This document shows positions 1 to 5,783 of a DNA stretch of 9,734 nucleotides, piece by piece. Under the pieces are notes generated by a model. The model was not told the origin of the DNA and did not search any database. It worked only from the letters and a program-made list of their open reading frames with translations. Position numbers and translations under genes: made by a program. Source of the stretch: Bacillota bacterium. GTDB lineage: Bacteria > Bacillota_I > Bacilli_A > MOL361 > Turicibacteraceae. Location: assembly GCA_003486705.1 (NCBI GenBank), contig DNGE01000063.1:2323-12056 (forward strand), in the 5' to 3' direction. Positions within the stretch are counted from its first letter, which is position 1, and each line of letters opens with the position of its first letter.

Positions 1-579
1 GTCTATATGATGTCTGACTTTATTAATAGAGTGCTGCTCCTAAAATAAGAATAATCGAAAAATATACCCAAAATCATTGTGTTATCTTTTCTTGCTCTTA
101 TAATTAAGGATTACTTCTTATTCATAATACCAAAGTCTCAATGACTGTGCTAATTCACACTATATTTTTCCAAGTCGTTTATCTCTCCGCTTTTTTCTTA
201 ACTACATTTATTAAATTCGTACTATTAATTGTTGTTTATGTTATTTTTACGCTTCATTCTCAGCTTTATCTTTGTCTTTATCTTTATCTGCAAAGTTTTT
301 CGTTTAGATCAACCATCTCCAAAATCATGTAAATAGGGCAGTTGTAAACTTTAGTTGTTTACACCATTTTTTATGTTCTTAATATTTTTGCCATTAATAA
401 CGTCATAATTTGAATTGTTTTGTCAGTATACAGTATAGGGTCAAAATTATTTCCCGTATTTCCTGACGCGCCGTGCTTTGTCCGCTTTTTTCTCGCTATT
501 TTGTATGTTCTCTCCGCTTTTTTGGATCTATCCATTTTTTTAATTTTCGTTTATATTTTCTAAAATTTCATCTTTTTAT
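1..579. other. AT-rich gene-free stretch
   Basis: No convincing coding region is visible. The open frames here (for example 141-332 on + and 576-797 on -) encode low-complexity F/Y/L/I-rich peptides with no ribosome binding site, as expected from random AT-rich DNA. It holds three TCCGCTTTTTT repeats (listed separately) and one isolated AGTATACA at 425-432 that resembles the downstream array units. No tRNA or rRNA pattern was seen. The end of a gene to the left of the window cannot be recognised. Confidence 0.6.
183..523. repeat. Three dispersed copies of (CTC)TCCGCTTTTTT
   Basis: CTCTCCGCTTTTTT occurs exactly at 183-196 and 510-523, and the 11-nt core TCCGCTTTTTT occurs again at 481-491. 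On the other strand the unit reads AAAAAAGCGGAGAG. Three copies of a word with a GC core within 340 bp of very AT-rich non-coding DNA are unlikely to be chance. No flanking dyad makes them terminators, so the role is unknown; protein-binding sites or decayed repeats are both possible. Confidence 0.5.
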
Positions 580-611
580 ATATTCAATATAATAAAAGTT
601 ATATTGAATAT
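580..611. repeat. Perfect 13-bp inverted repeat with 6-nt loop
   Basis: ATATTCAATATAA (580-592) pairs perfectly with TTATATTGAATAT (599-611) around the loop TAAAAG. No T-tract follows on either strand, so a standard intrinsic terminator is unlikely. It lies 19 bp upstream of the first TGTATACA unit and may belong to the same control region as a protein-binding dyad, or it may be an AT-rich cruciform. Confidence 0.55.
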
Positions 612-630
612 GTAAAATACAAAGAATATA

Positions 631-711
631 TGTATACATCTGTATACAAGTGAAAAACCATTGTAAACAAACGATGTATACAGTGTATACTCATGTATAC
701 ATTTGTATACA
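631..711. repeat. Helically phased TGTATACA array (putative operator/centromere)
   Basis: Units start at 631, 641, 675, 684, 694 and 704. Five match TGTATACA exactly, the one at 684 ends in T, and a degenerate TGTAAACA lies at 662-669. Neighbouring units are 9-10 bp apart, one helical turn, so they would face the same side of the DNA. Several extend to the palindrome ATGTATACAT (630-639, 693-702). The array sits just upstream of the promoter of a ribbon-helix-helix protein gene. By analogy with RHH repressors and centromere-binding proteins that bind tandem short repeats next to their own promoter, it is inferred to be that protein's binding site. Confidence 0.75.
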
Positions 712-726
712 TTAATAAAAATAGAG

Positions 727-755
727 TAGAAAAGTTTACAAAAATCCAGTATAAT
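727..755 (+). promoter_or_regulatory. Candidate sigma-A promoter of the RHH coiled-coil gene
   Basis: A perfect -10 box TATAAT (750-755) is preceded at 17 bp by TAGAAA (727-732), a 4/6 match to TTGACA. Transcription would begin near 762 and give a leader of about 37 nt. The TGTATACA array ends 16 bp upstream of the -35, a good position for autoregulation. Confidence 0.5.
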
Positions 756-798
756 AGAAAATATGACAAAGAATAAATAAAAGAAATAGGTGAACAAG

Positions 799-1659
799 AT
801 GGCGGATTCGATTTTAAGTGTTCGAATTGATGAGGAGTTAAAAAAGAAGTTTATTGAATTAGCGCAACAAAGTGGGATTAATAATAAAGATTTGATGGAA
901 TTATTAGTTTCGCAATATGAATTAAATGCAGTAGGTAGCGATCAACAATTTAATCAAGATATAGAAGAGTTGCAGCGTATCACAAAACGAATGGTGGATT
1001 TATATAGTGGCATGATCCAACGTACACAATTAAAAGAAATTGAACTAGTAAATAAGGAATCGGCTATTATAAGAAAAAAAGAGGAGCAAATTGTCAAACT
1101 CGAAGAAAAAGTAGAAGAATTACTTAAAAAAGGCGTAGAGATGACTGAATTAAAAGATAAGATTAGAAGTTTAACGTCTAATATGGGTGAAATAAAAGAA
1201 GAGAATGACAATTTAAAAGAAATGAATAAATTGTTAAAGGATAAAAATAAAACACTCGAAAAAGAGGCGTCAGATAATCGAGTTAAATTAGATGCAGCAA
1301 CAGTTTTGCAATCACAAGTAGCGGTTTTAGGTGCGACTGTCGAGGATCAAAAAACATTAATTTCTTCATATGAGTCAAGAATGGATGTATTAGAAAAAGA
1401 AAAACAAGAATTTATTCAATCATGTGAAAATCAAATGCATGAAATTCAAGAGAAATACGAACAAAAACTGACGTTTGAGCAAAAACAAAATGAATTATCA
1501 TTAAATCAAATGCGTATGAGTCTGAAGGAGGAGTACCAAACATTGATTCAGGATTTTAAAGAAGAGCAATTCGAAAAGATTCAAGCACTGATCAATGAAA
1601 AACAAGAATTGTTAGAAGAAACACACCAGCTTCGCTTACAATTAATAAATAATAAATAA
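799..1659 (+). CDS. Ribbon-helix-helix DNA-binding protein with long coiled coil
   Basis: A 286-residue protein. Residues 4-40 fit a ribbon-helix-helix fold: a short beta strand (SILSVRI), then two helices (DEELKKKFIELAQQSG and NKDLMELLVSQYE) joined by a turn. Residues about 52-282 are almost unbroken Glu/Lys/Gln-rich heptad sequence, a long parallel coiled coil, with no membrane segment. The ATG at 799 is preferred over a GTG at 790 because AGGTGA (788-793) sits 5 nt before it. The gene follows its own promoter and the TGTATACA array, and a strong terminator comes right after it, so it is monocistronic. The architecture recalls single-gene plasmid partition or stability proteins (pSK1 Par and KfrA pair a DNA-binding head with a coiled coil, though their heads are helix-turn-helix). 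No ParA or ParM ATPase is adjacent. The RHH and coiled-coil calls are firm; the partition or nucoid-organising role is inference. Confidence 0.85.
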   Translation: MADSILSVRIDEELKKKFIELAQQSGINNKDLMELLVSQYELNAVGSDQQFNQDIEELQRITKRMVDLYSGMIQRTQLKEIELVNKESAIIRKKEEQIVKLEEKVEELLKKGVEMTELKDKIRSLTSNMGEIKEENDNLKEMNKLLKDKNKTLEKEASDNRVKLDAATVLQSQVAVLGATVEDQKTLISSYESRMDVLEKEKQEFIQSCENQMHEIQEKYEQKLTFEQKQNELSLNQMRMSLKEEYQTLIQDFKEEQFEKIQALINEKQELLEETHQLRLQLINNK

Positions 1660-1661
1660 CG

Positions 1662-1691
1662 AAAGAGGGATAACGACGATCCCTCTTTTTT
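1662..1691 (+). terminator. Intrinsic terminator of the RHH coiled-coil gene
   Basis: A 10-bp perfect stem AAAGAGGGAT (1662-1671) / ATCCCTCTTT (1679-1688), 7-nt loop, is followed by a T run ending at 1691. It starts three bases after the stop codon and isolates the gene from the next one. Confidence 0.9.
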
Positions 1692-1727
1692 CTGTAAAAA
1701 TGCGACATTATATTAGTTTGTTATCCT

Positions 1728-1780
1728 TTTTAACCTGATATCTGTGAAATATCATGCAATAATTTCATATTTTAACCTGA
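1728..1780. promoter_or_regulatory. Paired 11-nt repeats and dyad upstream of the next promoter
   Basis: TTTTAACCTGA occurs at 1728-1738 and 1770-1780, 42 bp apart (four helical turns). Between them lies the dyad TGAAAT (1745-1750) / ATTTCA (1762-1767). The block ends 17 bp before the -35 box of the promoter at 1798. This is a plausible regulator-binding region, but no known operator consensus was recognised. Confidence 0.4.
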
Positions 1781-1797
1781 CTAAACATATAATAAGA

Positions 1798-1826
1798 TTG
1801 AAAAGTGGAGGATTATAAACTATAAT
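1798..1826 (+). promoter_or_regulatory. Sigma-A promoter of the 1867 gene
   Basis: TTGAAA (1798-1803), a 17-bp spacer and a perfect TATAAT (1821-1826). The predicted start near 1833 leaves a short leader ending in AGGGGTGA (1854-1861), the ribosome binding site of the gene. Confidence 0.75.
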
Positions 1827-1866
1827 AACCTTACTATGAAAACGCTATCTTACAGGGGTGATTGTT

Positions 1867-2370
1867 ATGATTTACAAATTGCTAAACTATTTAAAAGAGG
1901 TAGAAGTGGAAACAGATTCAGGTTGTGTTAAATTAGATCACATAAATGATGGGTATGTTTCTGATATTGGGCAAGTATCAGTTAAGGAAGTTAAGCATAA
2001 TGAAATTAAAATTGTTCTTCTTGAGGGGGATGATTTAATTGATAAGGTGAATTTGACATTTTATAATCCAATTGAAAACGTTAATGGGATTTTAGATGAA
2101 AATTGTGAAATTTCAGCTGAGTTAATTGGTCAACCAGTTCAAGATGCCTGTTTAATAAATTCTGATTGGGGAACGTACTGCCTAGGATTAGCAAATCATA
2201 AAGGGCATTGTGATTTCTCAGTAGATAGTAAATTAATAAGAGTATCGATTGATGTTAAAAAAATGGATGCTCAAGCTGAAAAGCGAAGTTGTCAAATGGT
2301 TTTTGGTAAATATGTACCTGTACATAAAAATTCAGAAGTTTTAAAAATGTTTACTGACCAATTGAATTAA
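1867..2370 (+). CDS. Hypothetical cysteine-patterned protein
   Basis: A 167-residue protein that I do not recognise. The ATG at 1867 is chosen over a GTG at 1858 because the GTG overlaps the AGGGGTGA ribosome binding site, which sits 5 nt before the ATG. There is no signal peptide or membrane segment, so it is probably cytosolic. Alternating hydrophobic residues in the first two thirds suggest a beta-rich fold. Six cysteines are present (20, 80, 95, 105, 115, 142); three are exactly ten residues apart (95, 105, 115), and the last follows NHKGHC with His111 and His114. This could be a metal or redox site, but family data would be needed to know if these residues are conserved. It is monocistronic, with a clear promoter and terminator, and its base composition matches the neighbours. 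A real gene is likely; the function is unknown. Confidence 0.75.
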   Translation: MIYKLLNYLKEVEVETDSGCVKLDHINDGYVSDIGQVSVKEVKHNEIKIVLLEGDDLIDKVNLTFYNPIENVNGILDENCEISAELIGQPVQDACLINSDWGTYCLGLANHKGHCDFSVDSKLIRVSIDVKKMDAQAEKRSCQMVFGKYVPVHKNSEVLKMFTDQLN

Positions 2371-2375
2371 GTATG

Positions 2376-2413
2376 ACGTCTGCTTCGCGTATCGTATGAG
2401 GCAGGCGTTTTAT
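2376..2413 (+). terminator. Intrinsic terminator after the hypothetical gene
   Basis: The arms ACGTCTGCTTC (2376-2386) and GAGGCAGGCGT (2398-2408) form an 11-bp stem with two G-U pairs and an 11-nt loop, followed by TTATTATT-like U-rich sequence. It starts 5 nt after the stop codon. Confidence 0.8.
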
Positions 2414-2548
2414 TATGAATAGGGGCTTAAATGGATAATAAAGGTGTAAAAAGTGTATGATTATATGGAAGAGGTTAATATATTTGTTAGCTTATGATAA
2501 AATGAATTGTATATAAAATTGACAACGTTAGATAAATAGGGGATTATT

Positions 2549-3679
2549 ATGAAAAAGTTTTTGAAATTAGTGGTGATTGTACCATTGCTTCTCGTTGGGT
2601 GTAAAGATAAAGGGTCTAATGAAGTTGAAGTAATAGAGTCGGAAGATGATAGCATAGAAAATGAAACGCTGGTCATTGAAATGGATGTAGGCTATGAAGC
2701 GTTAGCTGAATCCATTGATTATTATTTAACGGATCAGAATTTTAATGGTGCTGCACTTGTTTCGACGGGTGATAAAATTATCTTTACCAAAGGGTATGGT
2801 CTTGCTAATTTGGAACAAGAGATTCCAGTGGAAACAAATACAAAATTTCAAATTGCTTCAGTATCGAAATCATTCGTTGCAGTGAGTGTTTTGCAATTAA
2901 TGGAGGACGGTTTAATTGAGTTGGATCAAACAATTGATAAATATTTTCCAACGATGCCAAATGCTAACCGTATTACTATCCATCATTTACTGACGCACAC
3001 CTCAGGTTTATATTCATCAAATGATTATGGCTATGGTGGGCGTTATAGCACCGAAAATACAGTGGATGACTTGTTAGAAGATGCTTATCGTGAAAATAAC
3101 TTATATTTTGAAGAACCTGGTGTCTCGGCTATTTATTCAAATTTAGGATACGATGTGTTAGGTGCTATTATTGAGCAAGTCTCAGGTATGACGTATGAAG
3201 AGTACGTCCGAGTTAATATTTTTAAGCCCACTGGGATGAAAGATACATTGCTTAACGTAGATGGATTAGTGTTTGAAAACTTTGCGGTTGCTTATAATGG
3301 TAATATTGAAGAAGGTTATCGAGCTAGAATTTTTCATCCGTCATACGGTTACGCCTCTGGAGGGGTACATTCTACGGTTGAAGATCTATATCGTTACGAT
3401 CGTGCTTTAGCAAATAATGAACTGATTAGTGAAGAAAGTTATGAATTAATGACACAACAATATACCCGTGTGGGGAATAAACCATACGGATATGGCTGGT
3501 ATACGAATCTTTGGATTGAAGATACAATTTCTCATCCGGGGAATTTAGTCGGGTGGCATTCCATGATGCTACGTCACAATGAAGATAAGGTGACAGTTAT
3601 TTTATTAACAAATCACGATGAAAGTGATATGAATATGGCGTATACAATTGCGCGCTTAGTTTTAGCAAATGTTGAATAA
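2549..3679 (+). CDS. Lipoprotein serine hydrolase, beta-lactamase/PBP family
   Basis: A 376-residue protein. It begins with a lipoprotein signal: KK charge, hydrophobic core and lipobox LVGC with the lipidated Cys at 18, then an acidic linker to about residue 45. The catalytic domain (about 50-374) carries the serine-transferase motifs of the beta-lactamase-related family (class C / esterase EstB / PBP4*-like): SVSK at 104-107 (nucleophile Ser104, Lys107), LLTHTSGL at 147-154, YSN at 196-198 and HPG at 329-331 in place of KTG. It should be anchored outside the membrane and act on an ester, peptide or peptidoglycan substrate; the substrate cannot be read from sequence, and the absence of KTG makes a true beta-lactamase less likely. 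AGGGGA (2538-2543) precedes the ATG by 5 nt. The length is typical. It stands alone between terminators. Confidence 0.9.
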   Translation: MKKFLKLVVIVPLLLVGCKDKGSNEVEVIESEDDSIENETLVIEMDVGYEALAESIDYYLTDQNFNGAALVSTGDKIIFTKGYGLANLEQEIPVETNTKFQIASVSKSFVAVSVLQLMEDGLIELDQTIDKYFPTMPNANRITIHHLLTHTSGLYSSNDYGYGGRYSTENTVDDLLEDAYRENNLYFEEPGVSAIYSNLGYDVLGAIIEQVSGMTYEEYVRVNIFKPTGMKDTLLNVDGLVFENFAVAYNGNIEEGYRARIFHPSYGYASGGVHSTVEDLYRYDRALANNELISEESYELMTQQYTRVGNKPYGYGWYTNLWIEDTISHPGNLVGWHSMMLRHNEDKVTVILLTNHDESDMNMAYTIARLVLANVE

Positions 3680-3702
3680 GAGGATGGGAACATCCTCTTT
3701 TT
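3678..3702 (+). terminator. Intrinsic terminator overlapping the stop codon
   Basis: A perfect 9-bp stem AAGAGGATG (3678-3686) / CATCCTCTT (3691-3699), a GGAA tetraloop and then Ts to 3702. The 5' arm uses the last two bases of the TAA stop of the serine hydrolase gene. Confidence 0.92.
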
Positions 3703-3801
3703 GTTAGGTTACTAGACATGAACTTGTATGAGATTTGTGATTCATGCTGTTTTATCTAACGGATTTACTTGTTAGTAAAGTCATTTTTGAGGAGGTTCAT
3801 A

Positions 3802-4653
3802 ATGAAAATTGGGGTGCTATCTGATATTCATGGAAATTTACAAGCGCTAGAAGCGGTTATTAATGAGTTGAAAGCGCAAGGGATTGAAGAGTATATTATT
3901 GCAGGGGATTTAGTGTCGGATTGTGGCCAACCTAATGAAGTGGTGGAATATGTGAAACGTTTAAACCCTAACGTCATAAAAGGGAATCGTGAAGAGTATG
4001 TGGAGTCGTACTTGGCGGGAAAACGTTCGAATTGGGATAAGTATGATCAAATGGGAAGTGTGGTGTGGACGGCGAATACCTTAACGGATGAAAATAGAGA
4101 GTATTTAAAGCAGTTACCGAATTTTAAAAAACTTGATTGTGGTGATAAAGGTGTCGTTACCGTTGTGCACGGCTCTCCGTTTAAAACATCGCAACTAGTT
4201 TTTGAGCAAGATTTGACATTGCTAGCTTCGTGCGTGGATAAGGTGAAAAGTGAGGTGCTAATCATGGCGCATACACATACTCCGTTCTCTTTAATGGTTG
4301 AAGGGACATTGGTGGTCAATCCGGGAGCTGTGGGGGTGCATTTTAATCAAGATTATGGAGCGGAATATGCAATACTACATTACGAGGAGGGTCGTTTTGT
4401 GGCGAGTCACCATGTAGCTAAGTATGATTTAAAGGCTGTGAAACAAAATATGATAGCAAATGGCTTGTATGAACATGCGCCTGTTTGGTGTGAATTAATT
4501 TACGCATCGTTGGTAGAAGGTTTTAATCATAGTGTGACATTTTTGCAGAGTTGTCAGGATTTAGTTAATGAAGATGGTTTTGTTCCTAATGAGATTTTTT
4601 CTACTTCATTTGAAAAGTGGTTAAATCTACAAGGGATGGGGGATGATAAATGA
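3802..4653 (+). CDS. Calcineurin-like metallophosphoesterase (YfcE/MJ0936-like)
   Basis: A 283-residue cytosolic protein. The dimetal phosphoesterase motifs appear in order: DIHGN at 8-12 (Asp8, His10), GD at 35-36, GNRE at 61-64 (usual form GNHE), VHG at 122-124 and AHTH at 156-159 (usual form GHTH), then NPG at 173-175. Together these place it in the small metallophosphoesterase family (calcineurin-like domain 2), which hydrolyses phosphomono- or diesters with Mn or Fe. The substrate is unknown. Residues about 200-283 form an extra helical tail beyond the usual catalytic core of about 160-190 residues. The ATG at 3802 is chosen because GAGGAGG (3789-3795) lies 6 nt before it; a TTG start at 3769 would put this site inside the gene. 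No strong terminator follows, only a weak AAACT (4676-4680) / AGTTT pairing ahead of a T7 run at 4701-4707. Confidence 0.9.
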   Translation: MKIGVLSDIHGNLQALEAVINELKAQGIEEYIIAGDLVSDCGQPNEVVEYVKRLNPNVIKGNREEYVESYLAGKRSNWDKYDQMGSVVWTANTLTDENREYLKQLPNFKKLDCGDKGVVTVVHGSPFKTSQLVFEQDLTLLASCVDKVKSEVLIMAHTHTPFSLMVEGTLVVNPGAVGVHFNQDYGAEYAILHYEEGRFVASHHVAKYDLKAVKQNMIANGLYEHAPVWCELIYASLVEGFNHSVTFLQSCQDLVNEDGFVPNEIFSTSFEKWLNLQGMGDDK

Positions 4654-4727
4654 GTTTTCTACGTTTCCATCGCATAAACTGGGGGTTTGAAGTGATTTAG
4701 TTTTTTTGTATTTCATAAAATAAGGTA

Positions 4728-4754
4728 GGGTGAAAATAGTTAAGGTTTTTACCC
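4728..4754 (+). promoter_or_regulatory. Leader hairpin upstream of the holin gene
   Basis: GGGTGAAAA (4728-4736) pairs with TTTTTACCC (4746-4754), nine pairs with one G-U and a 9-nt loop. It ends 13 nt before the AGGGGA ribosome binding site of the holin gene. It has no T-tract directly after it, so it may stabilise or modulate the mRNA rather than terminate it. I saw no clear promoter in this gap. Confidence 0.35.
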
Positions 4755-4781
4755 GGTTTACAAAAAAAGGGGACTTTTGAA

Positions 4782-5066
4782 ATGCAAAAAATTATAGCTT
4801 ATTTACAACCTCGTATGAAAAACTATGGGTTCTGGGTGAGTTTGTTAGCTCTTGTACCTATTGTGTTAAATGCTTTTGGCATTGCTGCTATTCCAGATTT
4901 TAATAATATTGTTCAAACGGTATTGTCTTTATTAGTTGTGTTGGGGTTACTTAACAATCCAACGACTGAAAATGGTGGCTATGCTGATGATGAAGTTTTA
5001 AAAAAAATCGAGGAAATTGTAGAAGATGTTGTTGACGTAAAAGAAGCAATCGATTCTAGTAAGTAA
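4782..5066 (+). CDS. Phi-LC3-type phage holin, orphan
   Basis: A 94-residue membrane protein. Two hydrophobic helices, about 16-36 and 42-58, follow a short basic N terminus (QPRMKNYGFW). After the second helix comes NNPTTENGGYADD, matching the DPTTKGxSDS-type signature of the phi-LC3 holin family, and then an acidic amphipathic tail (71-91, DEVLKKIEEIVEDVV) that could form a coiled coil. Such holins make pores that release endolysin. Here there is no endolysin, tail or other phage gene alongside; the neighbours are a phosphoesterase and MsrB. It is thus either a prophage remnant or a holin taken over by the cell for protein export or programmed lysis (inference). AGGGGA (4768-4773) is 8 nt before the ATG, and its own leader hairpin and strong terminator suggest it is intact and expressed. 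Confidence 0.82.
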   Translation: MQKIIAYLQPRMKNYGFWVSLLALVPIVLNAFGIAAIPDFNNIVQTVLSLLVVLGLLNNPTTENGGYADDEVLKKIEEIVEDVVDVKEAIDSSK

Positions 5067-5088
5067 CTAGAATGAGTGTTTATTGTAT

Positions 5089-5121
5089 AAAAGCACTTAG
5101 TTTTTAGACTAAGTGCTTTTT
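5089..5121 (+). terminator. Intrinsic terminator of the holin gene
   Basis: A perfect 13-bp stem AAAAGCACTTAGT (5089-5101) / ACTAAGTGCTTTT (5108-5120) with a 6-nt loop and a T run. The A-rich 5' arm means it might also act on a transcript from the other strand, but no minus-strand gene is seen. Confidence 0.93.
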
Positions 5122-5182
5122 CTTTGAATATATTTAGAGTAGTTGGTTTTAAAATGTAAATAATAGGACAGAGGTGATCGAT

Positions 5183-5626
5183 ATGAGTTTTCAAAAGCCA
5201 GATAAGCAAACGTTAAAAGAGATGTTAACGCCGATGCAATACAAAGTAACGCAAGAAAATGGAACAGAACCGCCATTTGTCAATGAGTATGATGAATTAT
5301 TTGAAGAAGGGATTTATGTGGATGTTGTAAGTGGTGAGCCGTTGTTTTCTTCAAGAGATAAGTTTAACTCAGGTTGTGGGTGGCCGGCGTTTGCTAGACC
5401 GATTGATCGACAAGTGATTAAGGAAAAAGCGGACTGGTCGCATATGATGCATAGAATTGAGGTGCGCAGTGTCTCTGCAGATTCTCATTTGGGGCATGTT
5501 TTTAATGATGGGCCGCTAGAAGGTGGAGGGATGCGATATTGTATAAACTCTGCCGCGCTTAAATTTATTCCGAAATCCGAAATGGAAGAAGCGGGATATG
5601 GTGGCTATTTAAATGAATTAGAATAG
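5183..5626 (+). CDS. msrB: Peptide-methionine (R)-S-oxide reductase MsrB
   Basis: A 147-residue cytosolic enzyme that reduces methionine-R-sulfoxide in proteins, using thioredoxin to regenerate its cysteines. Family motifs: EPPFVNEYD (about 29-37), [19 protein letters not shown] (52-70), DSHLGHVF (100-107) and [13 protein letters not shown] (118-130). Cys120 is the catalytic sulfenic-acid cysteine and Cys65 in SGCGWP the likely resolving one. The two CxxC zinc-binding pairs of many MsrB proteins are absent, so this is the zinc-free form, as in B. subtilis. The ATG at 5183 is preferred over a GTG at 5174, since AGAGGTGA (5170-5177) sits 5 nt upstream. No msrA is fused or adjacent. It lies alone between two terminators and is full length. 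Confidence 0.97.
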   Translation: MSFQKPDKQTLKEMLTPMQYKVTQENGTEPPFVNEYDELFEEGIYVDVVSGEPLFSSRDKFNSGCGWPAFARPIDRQVIKEKADWSHMMHRIEVRSVSADSHLGHVFNDGPLEGGGMRYCINSAALKFIPKSEMEEAGYGGYLNELE

Positions 5627-5633
5627 GTAATCA

Positions 5634-5659
5634 GGTAACCAGAGTGTTGCCTTTTTTTT
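5634..5659 (+). terminator. Intrinsic terminator of msrB
   Basis: GGTAAC (5634-5639) pairs with GTTGCC (5646-5651), six pairs with one G-U and a 6-nt loop, followed by eight Ts (5652-5659). Confidence 0.8.
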
Positions 5660-5783
5660 ATGAGTTGTTTGTTTTAGGTGTTTAAGTGACAGTTGGGTCT
5701 GTGAAAGTGTGTGGATTAAGAATTTCTGAATATGTCCTTAGTGTGTCCTACTTTATGTTTTTGTTTATTAAAAAACATGTAAA

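Noticed and set aside
141..332. 63-codon open frame on +
   Set aside because: Hydrophobic low-complexity peptide with no ribosome binding site, in AT-rich DNA that also contains one of the dispersed repeats; consistent with chance.
631..711. TGTATACA array as a CRISPR or as replication iterons
   Set aside because: Units are 8 bp at 9-10 bp spacing with no unique spacers or cas genes, and no replication initiator gene or clear DnaA boxes are present.
576..797. 73-codon open frame on -
   Set aside because: Runs through the inverted repeat and the TGTATACA array; F/Y/I-rich composition expected from AT-rich DNA.
2484..2512. TTGTTA (2484-2489) with TTGTAT (2507-2512) as promoter of the serine hydrolase gene
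   Set aside because: Spacing is 17 bp but the -10 match is poor; competing AT-rich hexamers nearby make the choice arbitrary, so it was not listed as a feature.
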